Shown here one piece after another: positions 34,809 through 43,889 of a stretch of DNA of 44,107 nt. The notes beneath the pieces are model-generated. The model was not told the origin of the DNA, did not search any database, and saw nothing but the letters and a program-made list of their open reading frames with translations. Position numbers and translations under genes: made by a program. Source of the stretch: Promethearchaeota archaeon (GTDB lineage: Archaea; Asgardarchaeota; Lokiarchaeia; Sigynarchaeales; SOKP01); contig JAUXAJ010000004.1 in assembly GCA_030620005.1 (NCBI GenBank), positions 1 to 44,107 of the forward strand. Reading direction: 5' to 3'. Numbering within the stretch: position 1 is the first letter of the stretch; every line of letters begins with the position of its first letter.

Positions 34809-36302
34809 TTATTCGACCTTTTGTATATCAAATACATGGGCGTTCCAAGCCTCTAAATCAATATATAGACCGTAAATATCGAGAACTCCTCCTTTATATG
34901 TGTATTTTTTCAGAGTAATTAAATCTGTAAAAGTCCAATCGATAGCTCCGTAACGTAGCCCTTCAATTTTAACATGTCCTTGAGCTGGAGCTGAGCTAAA
35001 GTTAACCACAACTAATTTAGATTGCTCGTTAATGCTCCATATATACGAAATTAAATTTGTATATGTATAATTATCTGCCCTACTAGGTTCTACATCACAG
35101 AGGTCCCATTTTCCTTTCTCAAATTCCATTTTCGACGCAATATTTAGGAGCCGCTTGTAAAAAGCATGTACCTTTTGATTCTCTTCCTCGATTGGTCTTC
35201 TTCCTAATTGAATTGGAAGTTTCGTTTTAAAACCTTTCATTTGTCCTTCGTGAACTAATCGAGCTCCAGGTAGCGTTAAATTAAGGATAGCTGCTGCGTA
35301 TGAACGCTCCTCACCAAATTTAGTCATGACTCTTTCTTCGTCGTGATTTTCTATAAATCTTACCAATTTACTCTGATAATCCCATTCGGCATTAAGATGA
35401 GAGCGGACATTTTGTGCATTTCCACTAAGCATTCTTTTATATAGTTTTTTATCGTAACAAAAATCAAATCCTTGTTGTTGTAATTCCCATTCCATGTCCC
35501 AATACACTTCGGCAATAAATAAAAAACTAGGAAATTTCTCACGCACCACCGGTATTATTTCTACCCAATATTCTTTTTCAGGAATGGAACCTGCTCTTGC
35601 ACCCCATGTTTGGGAAAATACTTTGTTAGTCACGAGCATGGCCATGTCACAACGTACACCATCACATTGTCGTGCAATATTTAGGAGCGTATAGACTGCT
35701 TTCTTTCTAGCCTCAGAAGAAAACGCGTTAATCTGTATAGAATCTGTCCACGGAGAAAAATAGGGATCTCTTCCATTTGCATAAACTTGATCTACTGCCT
35801 TAAAGAATTCATTTGGACGAGAGATTAAATCTTCTGTTATTCCCATTATGAAAACATTCGATTTTAACAAAGTCCACATGTGGTCGACAGCAACGTGATT
35901 AGGCACAAAATCCAAAATTAAAAGTATGTCGCGATCCTTCAATCTTTCACGAAAAGAAGCTAAACCATCATTGCCACCAAGATGGTTATCAACACGATAA
36001 TAATAAACCGAATATGGAGACCCTACAACATCCTTAGGTTCAAAATCGCTTAAAGCGTTTCGATATTCTTCTTGCAAATCTGGATGATTAAGAGCAATTT
36101 CTCTTCCCTGAGGACTTCTCTCCCACACTCCCATGAGCCAAATAGCATCGAAATTAGTGATATCTCCGTTAATAATCTCATCCGGTATGTTTTGAAGAGT
36201 TATTTTGCGATTATAATTTTGGGATAATGTATTGAGCCAAGTCCAAGTGTTTATTTGATAAATTTTTGGATGTTCTGGCCATTTGTTTTCTTTAATTGAC
36301 AT
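34809..36302 (-). CDS. Alpha-amylase-family glycoside hydrolase (GH13)
   Basis: A (beta/alpha)8 enzyme acting on alpha-glucans or related sugars. All four GH13 regions are visible: I, LDFVPNHVA (about 130); II, CDGVRCDMAML with the nucleophile Asp (about 217); III, FIAEVYWDME with the acid/base Glu (about 263); IV, FIENHDEERV with the transition-state Asp (about 320). A C-terminal beta domain follows (VVVNFSSAPAQGHVKIEG). The 497-residue protein has no signal peptide, so it is probably cytoplasmic and works on stored or imported glucan. The start, MSIKENKWPEHPKIYQINTW, is typical. It is monocistronic between AT-rich gaps. Confidence 0.92.
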   Translation of the reverse strand: MSIKENKWPEHPKIYQINTWTWLNTLSQNYNRKITLQNIPDEIINGDITNFDAIWLMGVWERSPQGREIALNHPDLQEEYRNALSDFEPKDVVGSPYSVYYYRVDNHLGGNDGLASFRERLKDRDILLILDFVPNHVAVDHMWTLLKSNVFIMGITEDLISRPNEFFKAVDQVYANGRDPYFSPWTDSIQINAFSSEARKKAVYTLLNIARQCDGVRCDMAMLVTNKVFSQTWGARAGSIPEKEYWVEIIPVVREKFPSFLFIAEVYWDMEWELQQQGFDFCYDKKLYKRMLSGNAQNVRSHLNAEWDYQSKLVRFIENHDEERVMTKFGEERSYAAAILNLTLPGARLVHEGQMKGFKTKLPIQLGRRPIEEENQKVHAFYKRLLNIASKMEFEKGKWDLCDVEPSRADNYTYTNLISYIWSINEQSKLVVVNFSSAPAQGHVKIEGLRYGAIDWTFTDLITLKKYTYKGGVLDIYGLYIDLEAWNAHVFDIQKVE

Positions 36303-36530
36303 TTTTTGACTTTCTCTAATTCAAATTATTAATATTTGGATCTTATTCTACTTCTTTACTTTTTTAAATATATTCCAAATTTAAATATTTTCCATTATTT
36401 CCTTATTTGCTTCAATTCTTTAATTTAAAGTGCTAAATCTTTAAATAATCATGAAAAAAATGAATTTTTAAAAATTGACATCATTTATAAATTGAAAAGA
36501 TATAAATTTCTAAATAATCATATTCAGTAC

Positions 36531-36540
36531 ATATATAAAA
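36531..36540 (+). promoter_or_regulatory. Candidate TATA box for the coiled-coil gene
   Basis: ATATATAAAA lies about 32-41 bases before the ATG at 36572. It would start transcription a few bases upstream of the coding region. Confidence 0.4.
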
Positions 36541-36571
36541 AAGTATAACAAATAGGTTATGAATTAATAAA

Positions 36572-37141
36572 ATGAGTGAAGAAAAAGATTCTCTTAGAAA
36601 ATTAATAATGTTGATATCTGAACTTCGAGCAAAAGACGAGGAGCGATACGAAGCTCACGTTAACTTCATGAATGAAACCATTAAAATGATAAACGCAATT
36701 GAATCCCAAATGAATAAACACTGGAGCTCTGTTTTAGGTTCTTTAAAGGAACTAAATGAAAATATTAGCAGTAATTTGGACTCCTTGCTGACAGGGATAA
36801 ATCCTAAAGGATTAAGAGAGACCTCACAATCTTTGAAAGAAATAATGGATACGATGAACCAAAGCGTGCAATCTATGAATTTAGAAAAAGTGTTAAGCGA
36901 CCTAAAAACATTACAAAGTGGTAAAATGGTCATGGTGCCCGCTCAAACTGCCAAGAGTCAAAAAATTGAGCAAATCTCTATTGGATTAACCCCTCCCGGT
37001 TTGAAGCCTCCTGGGGGTGTAACTGCAACAGCTGGACAAGAAGAAGCCACAACGAATTATGTTTTTGGAGGAAGCAAAAATGAGGAAGAAGAAGATGAGG
37101 ATACACACCTTTTAAAGCCCAGTGATTTTTTTGGCACGTGA
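36572..37141 (+). CDS. Coiled-coil protein with acidic C-terminus
   Basis: A 189-residue soluble protein of unknown family. Residues 1-115 are heptad-like helices (DSLRKLIMLISELRAKDEER, MNETIKMINAIESQMNKHW, LKELNENISSNLDSLLTGI). A Pro/Gly-rich linker (LTPPGLKPPGGVTATAG) leads to an acidic stretch (NEEEEDEDTHLLKPSDFFG). This design suits an oligomeric adaptor that presents a short acidic peptide to a partner. The strand and spacing do not tie it to the dehydratase module downstream, which is convergent. Confidence 0.65.
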   Translation: MSEEKDSLRKLIMLISELRAKDEERYEAHVNFMNETIKMINAIESQMNKHWSSVLGSLKELNENISSNLDSLLTGINPKGLRETSQSLKEIMDTMNQSVQSMNLEKVLSDLKTLQSGKMVMVPAQTAKSQKIEQISIGLTPPGLKPPGGVTATAGQEEATTNYVFGGSKNEEEEDEDTHLLKPSDFFGT

Positions 37142-37377
37142 TTCCAATAAGGAACTTAAAGTAATTATCGTACTGGACTAGATATTTACCATTAAACAAG
37201 ATGCAAAAAAAAGTTGAGAATTAAAAGTGAACACTTTATATTCAAATTTTTAAACTTCTATTTATAGATTAGAATTGTATGACCGGACGAGAATTTCAGA
37301 TTAATACATTCTTGTAATTGAAAATTCAAGAAAAGTAAAAAAAGCTTTAAATGTTCTATTATTTTTAGGAAAAATTC

Positions 37378-37566
37378 ATGGACTCTTTTCCAAATTCGTT
37401 AATCGAGGAATTTATAAAATGTAAATTGCCTCCACAGACGAATCCTTCAAATAAACATTCTTTAGCTACAATGTATAGTTCAATTAAGAGAATATGGGAC
37501 AAATATATTAAATCTTTTACCGGTTCAACTAATGGATTTATCAAATACATCATTAATAAGTGTTGA
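37378..37566 (+). CDS. Small hypothetical protein
   Basis: A 62-residue frame from an ATG that follows AGGA by 7 bases. The sequence MDSFPNSLIEEFIKCKLPPQ, then MYSSIKRIWDKYIKSF, is amphipathic and not low in complexity. An overlapping minus-strand frame of equal length exists, so coding status is uncertain. The 236-base gap before it holds nothing recognisable. Confidence 0.35.
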   Translation: MDSFPNSLIEEFIKCKLPPQTNPSNKHSLATMYSSIKRIWDKYIKSFTGSTNGFIKYIINKC

Positions 37567-37578
37567 AGGGATTATTAG

Positions 37579-38928
37579 TTATAACACCATTTCGAAAAAC
37601 GCTTGAAGTCTGGTCCGCGTTTGTTCGATATTTTCGCCTATTTTATTAAAATTAATAACTGTTGTGGGGATTTCTAATGTTCGGCGGATTTTTTCTCTGA
37701 GCATTGTATAGCAATTAGAAATTGAATGACACCCAAATACCTGATTAAATATTAATCCATTTACTTTCATTTTTTTTGCTACTCTAAGATAAGAATCTGT
37801 CATCGTATTGTTATCGCACCCGATACCTTGTGTCGTTGCGTTTAAAAGAAAGCGAGCGTAATTTTCGACAGGATTAGAATGATTTGAAACTGGAATTTCC
37901 TCAAGTAATCTTAAGATTTCCCAATCTGCGTATAAAATTCGTCCGCCTAATTTATAAACGATTTCATGCGATGCCGGCTCCCATCCTCCAAATATTGGCG
38001 TCATTAATACCCGTGGCATTTTGGAGACGTCCATTCCAATACCTTTTCTAATTCTTTCGCGCATTTCTTTTACGAGATTACTAATGTTCTCTAAATATTT
38101 CTGAGCATTTGAATTATAATCTTGAAAACTAATGCCTAATAAAGCTAAAATTTCAGCAAATGTAGCGGGGTTACACGGATAAAAATCAGATTCGCTAATT
38201 TCATATAAAATAGTTTTATAATATCTCTTTACTTGATTTCCTATACGGAATTGCTTGTTCAAGCTATTATCGGACACCACATTGCCAGTTAAATCTTCTA
38301 AATCTGTAATTGCTTTAGAAACATTGCTTGTTAATAATTCTAACGTCTGGCCTTCGCTTCCAATTTCTCGGGGAGGGATATCGATCCAAACTTGCCTGGG
38401 GACCATTGTTTTTAAAGATTCTAAATACTTATTGAACGCACTACAACGTATTGCAATATTCAGGGTAGCATCGACATTTTTCCCTTTTGAAACGTGCATG
38501 CCATATAATCCTTTAATTCCATAGCAAAAATCGGTAGAAATTCCGCTTTCTACACCGAGATCGTAAAGCTGGTTATATTTTACGTGAAGTGTATTAATAA
38601 CATCATCGAGAATACCATCAATGATTTTTAAAAAGTCAAATTGTCTCGCCAATCCTAATAGTTTTGTTGTCAAATCCCATCCGAATAGGCTCTTAGCAGA
38701 ATTTAACGCAACTAAATACGTATTAATTTTAAATTGTTCCATCCGAATAGGAAATACAGGCACGGCACCTGCAGAAAAAACTAAGTCAGAAAAAGGCAAG
38801 ACTACCGAGATTAACTTCTTTCTTTCCCTAAATTTTTTCCTTTTTAAATCTTCTCTTCCAGCTAAGAAATTGTAAGCCATTTTTAACAATGAAGTAAAAT
38901 TAACAACATCATCAGCAAAAACACTCAT
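37579..38928 (-). CDS. 2-hydroxyacyl-CoA dehydratase / benzoyl-CoA reductase-type subunit (large)
   Basis: A 449-residue member of the HgdA/B-BcrB/C superfamily, which binds a [4Fe-4S] cluster and substrate CoA ester. Visible features are ISVVLPFSDLVFSAGAVPVF, STDFCYGIKG, IAIRCSAFNKYL, ESDFYPCNPATF, RVLMTPIFGGWEPASHE, GIGCDNN, the family segment VNGLIFNQVFGCHSISNC and a closing QTRTRLQAFFEMV. The Cys residues can serve as cluster ligands. It follows its partner by 3 bases, so translation is coupled. Dehydration of 2-hydroxyacyl-CoAs from amino-acid fermentation and ATP-driven aromatic ring reduction are the two known roles; sequence alone does not choose. Confidence 0.85.
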   Translation of the reverse strand: MSVFADDVVNFTSLLKMAYNFLAGREDLKRKKFRERKKLISVVLPFSDLVFSAGAVPVFPIRMEQFKINTYLVALNSAKSLFGWDLTTKLLGLARQFDFLKIIDGILDDVINTLHVKYNQLYDLGVESGISTDFCYGIKGLYGMHVSKGKNVDATLNIAIRCSAFNKYLESLKTMVPRQVWIDIPPREIGSEGQTLELLTSNVSKAITDLEDLTGNVVSDNSLNKQFRIGNQVKRYYKTILYEISESDFYPCNPATFAEILALLGISFQDYNSNAQKYLENISNLVKEMRERIRKGIGMDVSKMPRVLMTPIFGGWEPASHEIVYKLGGRILYADWEILRLLEEIPVSNHSNPVENYARFLLNATTQGIGCDNNTMTDSYLRVAKKMKVNGLIFNQVFGCHSISNCYTMLREKIRRTLEIPTTVINFNKIGENIEQTRTRLQAFFEMVL

Positions 38929-38931
38929 TTT

Positions 38932-40071
38932 TTAAACCATCTCCAAAAAGGCTTCAATTCTAGTAGTTAACTGGCCTCGAATTGACTTAGAATAGTCTCT
39001 CTCTAAATTTAAAACTTTAACATTTTTTTCTTGTAATTTTTGTTTTATAATAGTTTGAAATAAGGAAAAGTGATCGCAAAACTTAATGATATGGTTAATT
39101 ACACCATCAATTGTTTTTCCTGTCTTTTGCTTGTAATTTTCAATAATTCCTTCTATTTGAGGGATTTTATTATCCAAATAGTTTGGTACTGAATGATCTT
39201 CAAATTTGTTATTTTTATATTTTAGAACAAACAAATCCAACGGATCTTCACTTGAATTAATGTCTGTTTCATTAATTACTTGCGAATAATAATTATAACC
39301 AACCCATGTGTCAAAAAAAACGATATTTCCTCCAGAATCTTCAATTAAATCGATTAAATAATCTCCAATAAATATAGAACATCCTGTAAATACGAGATTT
39401 TTCAATTTATTGGAAGTTTGGGGTTTCTTATCCTCGTTGTTTTGAATATAAGATTCCAGTTCAGGCAATATTTCGGGCCCAAATAACATTGATTTTTGTA
39501 AAATTTTTAATTTTTCAGAACCATTAATTTCAAAATCGTTAATTTTAGAAAGCACTTTTTTGAATTTATTATACTTTTTTATATTTTCAATTATTTCCTC
39601 GCTTTTAATTTTTCTTCCTCTAATTTTTTCGAGTTGCTGCTTTAAATCCACTAATTCTAGCTTATAATATTTCAGAGCTTCTTCCGTTTTTGTATAAGAT
39701 AAGTAAAAATTTAAACGAGACACGTTAAAATATTTTGTAATTATTTCAGAAGCACAAATGTCTGATACGCAATGGTTTGAAACGATAAAATAATCAACTA
39801 AATCTAAAAACCGATATTGACTTGGTTTCAATGAAAATAATCCGATACAACTCTGTGCAAAAGAGCAGGTTGAAGGAGGGAGAAAACTATGGCTTTCGTC
39901 CATTAACCTGTCGTTCCCGGCAAAAATCATGCGCAAGGGAATAAATCCAGCGGCAGAGATTAATTCCTCTGGAATGTTATCGTGTGCCATAAAAGCAATT
40001 ATCTTTTTTCCAGTTTCTTTTTTTTCTCTTAAATACGATGTAAAATCAGCAAGAAGTTCCAAATCGTTCAT
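38932..40071 (-). CDS. 2-hydroxyacyl-CoA dehydratase / benzoyl-CoA reductase-type subunit (small)
   Basis: A 379-residue partner in the same superfamily. Seen are the N-terminal GKKIIAFMAHDNIPEELISA with AAGFIPLRMIF (matching the usual P.E...AAG..P entry), Cys-bearing STCSFAQSC and NHCVSDICAS, VFTGCSIFIGDYLIDLIEDSG with FFDTWVGYN, and the late IIKFCDHFSLF. The closing RGQLTTRIEAFLEMV mirrors the other subunit. It lies between the activator gene and the larger subunit on one strand. Two different subunits plus one activator is the minimal enzyme set. Confidence 0.87.
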   Translation of the reverse strand: MNDLELLADFTSYLREKKETGKKIIAFMAHDNIPEELISAAGFIPLRMIFAGNDRLMDESHSFLPPSTCSFAQSCIGLFSLKPSQYRFLDLVDYFIVSNHCVSDICASEIITKYFNVSRLNFYLSYTKTEEALKYYKLELVDLKQQLEKIRGRKIKSEEIIENIKKYNKFKKVLSKINDFEINGSEKLKILQKSMLFGPEILPELESYIQNNEDKKPQTSNKLKNLVFTGCSIFIGDYLIDLIEDSGGNIVFFDTWVGYNYYSQVINETDINSSEDPLDLFVLKYKNNKFEDHSVPNYLDNKIPQIEGIIENYKQKTGKTIDGVINHIIKFCDHFSLFQTIIKQKLQEKNVKVLNLERDYSKSIRGQLTTRIEAFLEMV

Positions 40072-40182
40072 TTAAATTTAAAAACATATTAGTTTTTTAA
40101 AACTTATGATAATCAAAAGAATATTGCAAATATTATTATAAAAAATAAAGTTCCACTATATCTTTTTTTAAAATCAAACAAA

Positions 40183-40980
40183 TTAATTAAGCAGGTTTTC
40201 TCGAGCTATCAAGGCAGCTCCAATTGCACCTGTGAGCTCGGGATACTCCGGTCGAAAAATCTCGAAGCCAAGTTCTATTTCTAAATATTTCTTAACCGCG
40301 TTATTTTTCGCAACACCACCGCAAAAAATCAACTTAGGTTCAACTCCAATGCGTTTGGCCATACCAGCAACTCGCCGAGCAACGGACTTGTGAATTCCGC
40401 CGGCAATGTTTTCTTTTGATTCGCCTCTGGCAAAAAGGCTAATCACTTCAGATTCTGCGAAGACCGTGCACGTAGAACTAATGGATGACGGCTTGTTTGA
40501 TCTTAGGGCTAAATTTCCTATTTCTTCAATTGACACTTCGAGCGCGCGAGCCATGACTTCCAAAAATCTACCTGTTCCGGCAGCACATTTATCGTTCATC
40601 TGGAAATCTATCACGTTCCTCGTTTTTTGAGAAATTACGATGGCCTTAGAGTCCTGCCCTCCAATGTCAATAACGGAATGCGAATCGGGGAAAAAGAATA
40701 ACACTCCTTTTGCGTGTGCGGTTATTTCAGTAATCCTATTATCGGCTATATCAATGGTGTTTCTTCCATAACCGGTTGACATTATCGCATTTATATCGGT
40801 TCGTTTTAAGTCATTTTTTTCTAATAAATCGTAAAACAACTCGTGTCCTATTTTTTTAAAATCGTAAGTTGAGCGAGCTGTTCGAAAATCTATTATCGTG
40901 CCTTTTTCATCAGCTCCATTGAAGTTTAAAAGGACAATTTTACTAAAAAGACTTCCCACATCGATTCCTATTGTTTTCAA
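40183..40980 (-). CDS. 2-hydroxyacyl-CoA dehydratase activator (HgdC/BadG-type ATPase)
   Basis: ASKHA-fold ATPase that fires single electrons into the dehydratase/reductase at the cost of ATP. The 265-residue protein has GIDVGSLFSKIVLL (phosphate 1), STGYGR, IDIGGQDSKAI (phosphate 2), and CGGVAKNN. The two Cys that share a [4Fe-4S] cluster across the homodimer are Cys132 in NDKCAAGTGRF and Cys171 in SSTCTVFAESE, the same 39-residue spacing as in the classical HgdC. It is the single-domain type. It is followed after 111 bases by the two subunits, so the three genes form one module. Confidence 0.93.
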   Translation of the reverse strand: MKTIGIDVGSLFSKIVLLNFNGADEKGTIIDFRTARSTYDFKKIGHELFYDLLEKNDLKRTDINAIMSTGYGRNTIDIADNRITEITAHAKGVLFFFPDSHSVIDIGGQDSKAIVISQKTRNVIDFQMNDKCAAGTGRFLEVMARALEVSIEEIGNLALRSNKPSSISSTCTVFAESEVISLFARGESKENIAGGIHKSVARRVAGMAKRIGVEPKLIFCGGVAKNNAVKKYLEIELGFEIFRPEYPELTGAIGAALIARENLLN

Positions 40981-41170
40981 ATTTTATCTACTTCTTTATT
41001 TGTTCTTAACCTTCAAAATTGTGTATAATTAAAATCTTTTATTGTTAAAATCTGATTTTGAGTTAAAAAACCATGGATTTAAAATTTTTTTTCATTCGTT
41101 TCCTAATCTCTCCAATTGGATAAAATGTAAATGACAAGTCACTCATGGAAATTATTCAATCAAAAACAAT

Positions 41171-41236
41171 ATTGTTATATGGATTAAATAAATTATTATA
41201 ATTATTGTCACATGGATTAAATAAAATTCATTATAA
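41171..41236. repeat. Imperfect 33-bp tandem repeat before the DUF47-like gene
   Basis: Two adjacent units share ATTGT(T/C)A(T/C)ATGGATTAAATAAA followed by an ATTATA-like end (starts at 41171 and 41204). They sit about 50-110 bases upstream of the TTG start and may duplicate a promoter or operator. The remainder of 40981-41282 is AT-rich with no gene. Confidence 0.5.
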
Positions 41237-41282
41237 AAATTAAAAGAAAAAATCTTCATGAACAAAAAAGGAGTTTTTTTAC

Positions 41283-41918
41283 TTGATTGGTAAAGTTAAG
41301 GAAGAGATAATTACAATACTCATTGAACATGTTAGAATCATTTATTCTGTAATCAGCGATATGGGCGTTTATTATAAGGATTGGGCTGATGATTTCAAGG
41401 CAAATAAAAAAAGTTTAGTAAAGAAAAGAAATAAAATGCAATTATCTAAAGAAGACGGAGATGAGATAAAAATTAGATTAATTAAAGAATTTTCCGAAGC
41501 TGGTGCTCAAGGTTTAGGTGCTTATATTAATTTAATTCTTAGAATGGATAATGTGATTAATTGCGCTTTAGAGTTTGTTGACATTTTAGCTTTTATTGAT
41601 TACAAAATAAGCAATGAAATGAAGAAACGATACAATAAGCTAATTAATAAAATGCTGGAAATGGCTGATGTTTTAAAGAAAACTATTAAAGCCTTGAGGG
41701 ATAATCGGGATATCGTGTTTGAATTTACAACAAAAATCCATGAAATAGAAAATGAAATTGATTTGATATTTCACGAGTTCTTAAATTATTTATATGACAA
41801 CCAAGAAATTGATCTTAGATTACTTTTAAAAATGCGGGATAGTCTCAAGATATTGGAAGAACTCGCTGATAGGATCCACGATATTAGCGATCTTATAAGA
41901 GTATTGCTCTATCAATAA
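41283..41918 (+). CDS. DUF47 / PhoU-like helical protein
   Basis: A 211-residue all-helical protein. The layout, with a long central helix pair (LGAYINLILRMDNVINCALEFVDILAF) and a repeated closing half (FTTKIHEIENEIDLIFHEFL, MRDSLKILEELADRIHDISD), matches the DUF47 family, relatives of PhoU often linked to phosphate transporters. The start is TTG at 41283. AAAAAGGAG at 41265-41273 gives 9 bases spacing, and the nearby ATG at 41258 is in another frame. No Pit transporter gene lies next to it here. Confidence 0.75.
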   Translation: MIGKVKEEIITILIEHVRIIYSVISDMGVYYKDWADDFKANKKSLVKKRNKMQLSKEDGDEIKIRLIKEFSEAGAQGLGAYINLILRMDNVINCALEFVDILAFIDYKISNEMKKRYNKLINKMLEMADVLKKTIKALRDNRDIVFEFTTKIHEIENEIDLIFHEFLNYLYDNQEIDLRLLLKMRDSLKILEELADRIHDISDLIRVLLYQ

Positions 41919-41941
41919 TATCTTTACTCATTTTTTTTCCA

Positions 41942-42631
41942 TCATGGTTTAAACCACTCAAAAAAATAATAGGATTTTGTTAGTGGGTTGGCTATTACGA
42001 ACTTCTTGCGAACTGATGTGGCTAATCTACCTGCCCTTACGATGTCGATTGATGAAATTTTAGAGTTATGAGGGCTCACATGAACGATAAATGATGAGTG
42101 TTCTAGTCCTGGGCCTTTCTTATAAACGACAAAGTCCGCGCCAAACTTTAGTCCGGGTCTAGGGATATACCCTTTTTGTCGTAAATCTTTATAAATTGTG
42201 TATTTATCTTCGAATTTATCATGAATCTTTTTGGCATTTTCAAAGAATTCTTCAGGGCTTAAGTTTTTATTACTTTTCACATCAAGAATAGTAATTCTTT
42301 CGTTTTCCAAGAGATAATAAGCTTCTAAAAGTGATAATTCAGATGGCTTATTGAAATATTCCAATCGTGGTTTATTAATTCCAAGGGGGCTACCAAAAAA
42401 TTTTTCTTTAACATAAAGAAATGACGCATGTAATGGGTTAAATACTATAATTCTAGAGTTAATGAATTTTGCTGGGATTTTTTCTGAAATGACATCGGGG
42501 ATCTCTGGAATTTTGATAGAATTCTCAGAATCCTTTTTTATGCTATTTTCTTCTTTAATCTTTTTTATGCTATCTTCTTCTTTAATATTGTCCAAATCAA
42601 TAACTTGGTTATCCTTTTCTTCACTCATCAA
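41942..42631 (-). CDS. endA: tRNA-splicing endonuclease (EndA family)
   Basis: Cleaves introns at bulge-helix-bulge motifs in precursor tRNA. The C-terminal catalytic domain is plain: YTIYKDLRQKGYIPRPGLKFG, catalytic Tyr170 in ADFVVYKKGPG, His178 in EHSSFIVHV, and Lys209 in VRKKFVIA. The N-terminal domain (about 55-145) has HASFLYVKEKFFGSPLGINK and LLEAYYLLENERI. Residues 1-45 form an extra acidic/Lys extension with repeated SIKK units. At 229 residues it is longer than the 180-residue homotetramer type but too short for a fused dimer. The stop nearly meets that of the DUF47-like gene. Confidence 0.93.
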   Translation of the reverse strand: MMSEEKDNQVIDLDNIKEEDSIKKIKEENSIKKDSENSIKIPEIPDVISEKIPAKFINSRIIVFNPLHASFLYVKEKFFGSPLGINKPRLEYFNKPSELSLLEAYYLLENERITILDVKSNKNLSPEEFFENAKKIHDKFEDKYTIYKDLRQKGYIPRPGLKFGADFVVYKKGPGLEHSSFIVHVSPHNSKISSIDIVRAGRLATSVRKKFVIANPLTKSYYFFEWFKP

Positions 42632-42790
42632 GTATTATTATGTTAGATCTTTTATTAAATTTTTTAAAAATTTTTAGCTTTCAAATTTATTTAGATTTAA
42701 GCAAGAGAAAATTCAAAAGGAGTAGATGAATAATAAAAGTGAAAGTAAAGTAGTAAAAAAAATAAAAAAAAATAAATAAAGAAAAATTAA

Positions 42791-43696
42791 GTGAAAGTAG
42801 CAAAAAAATTGGTGAAATTTAATTTGGTGAAAAGAAAAGCAGTAGTTGCTGGGAGTTGGTATCCTGGCACTAAAGATAAATTGGTCAAAAAATTGGAGCA
42901 ATACTTCATGGATACTAAGTTTGGACCAACTGAAATGCCTCAAGCTCCGAAACAACAATCAAGGTCTATTATTGATAAAATATCACCTCATGCGGGGTAT
43001 GAATATTCCGGAGCTTGCGCCGCGCATACATATTTGAATATATTCAAAGAAACTATTCCAGATACGGTTATAATTTTGGGCACTGATCACCAAGGCTATG
43101 GGAAAGTAGCCTTACTAGAAGAAGGAGAGTGGGAAACACCTCTCGGGAATTTACCAATAGATTCTGATTTATCCAAAGTTCTTTTGAATACAAGTAAAAC
43201 AATTATAGGAGACAATTCAGCGTTTATGGGAGGGGAACATAATATCGAAATTCAACTGCCATTCATTAAATATTGTGCTAAAGACAAAGATCTTAAAATT
43301 ATAACAATAAAAATCTCCCCTAGAGTAGATTTTAATGTCATGGAGAAAATCTCAAATGATATAGCCGAAGTAATAAAATCTACAGATAAAGATATAGCGA
43401 TTGTTGCTTCTTCAGACATGTCTCATAAACATGTGTATTCCATGGATGATTTAAAAGTATTTAAGAAAATAGATCAAGCCGTAATAGATGCATTTATACA
43501 ACTGGAACCTAAAAAAGCTCTTGAAGCTGCTTTAAAAACGTCAGTATGTGGCCCTCAGACAATAACTTCATTAATTTTAATTGGCCAAAAATTAAATGCA
43601 TCCAAAGGTGAATTATTAAAATACTATACAAGTTCAGAGAAGACTGGAAACTTTGGTTATTGTGTCGGGTATTTTTCGGGAATAATAGTAATATAA
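42791..43696 (+). CDS. MEMO-like protein (AmmeMemoRadiSam system protein B family)
   Basis: A 301-residue MEMO-family protein, related to class III extradiol dioxygenases and present in archaea and eukaryotes. Metal-site motifs are visible: RKAVVAGSWYP, SPHAGYEYSG, GTDHQGYG, GGEHNIEIQLPF and SSDMSHKH, then the late TSVCGPQT and GNFGYCVGYFSG. Length and motifs are complete. The frame starts with GTG at 42791; another GTG at 42827 (just before KRKAVVAGS) fits the family start better, and neither has a strong ribosome site. The AmmeMemoRadiSam partners (AMMECR1, radical SAM) are not adjacent. Confidence 0.92.
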   Translation: MKVAKKLVKFNLVKRKAVVAGSWYPGTKDKLVKKLEQYFMDTKFGPTEMPQAPKQQSRSIIDKISPHAGYEYSGACAAHTYLNIFKETIPDTVIILGTDHQGYGKVALLEEGEWETPLGNLPIDSDLSKVLLNTSKTIIGDNSAFMGGEHNIEIQLPFIKYCAKDKDLKIITIKISPRVDFNVMEKISNDIAEVIKSTDKDIAIVASSDMSHKHVYSMDDLKVFKKIDQAVIDAFIQLEPKKALEAALKTSVCGPQTITSLILIGQKLNASKGELLKYYTSSEKTGNFGYCVGYFSGIIVI

Positions 43697-43889
43697 AATT
43701 GATTTGATTACTTTTAAAAAAGTGCTGTTGATTATAATTTTTTAAAATTATAGCGTGGAAGAAAAAGGACCCTTCGGTTTTGAAACGAAAAAGCGCATAT
43801 CAGATCGATTGTCATTGAACACAACATTTAAATTCCATACATGAACGATTTCCAAATCAATTTAAACGAATTTGCATTGGAAATATTTT

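Noticed and set aside
37365..37553. Minus-strand 62-codon frame as the coding partner at this site
   Set aside because: The plus-strand frame has an ATG with a ribosome site and a more protein-like composition. The minus frame is its likely shadow.
42713..42958. Minus-strand Phe-rich hydrophobic frame that could be a membrane peptide
   Set aside because: It is the complement of A-rich leader sequence and of the MEMO gene start. The Phe/Leu richness comes from poly-A on the other strand.
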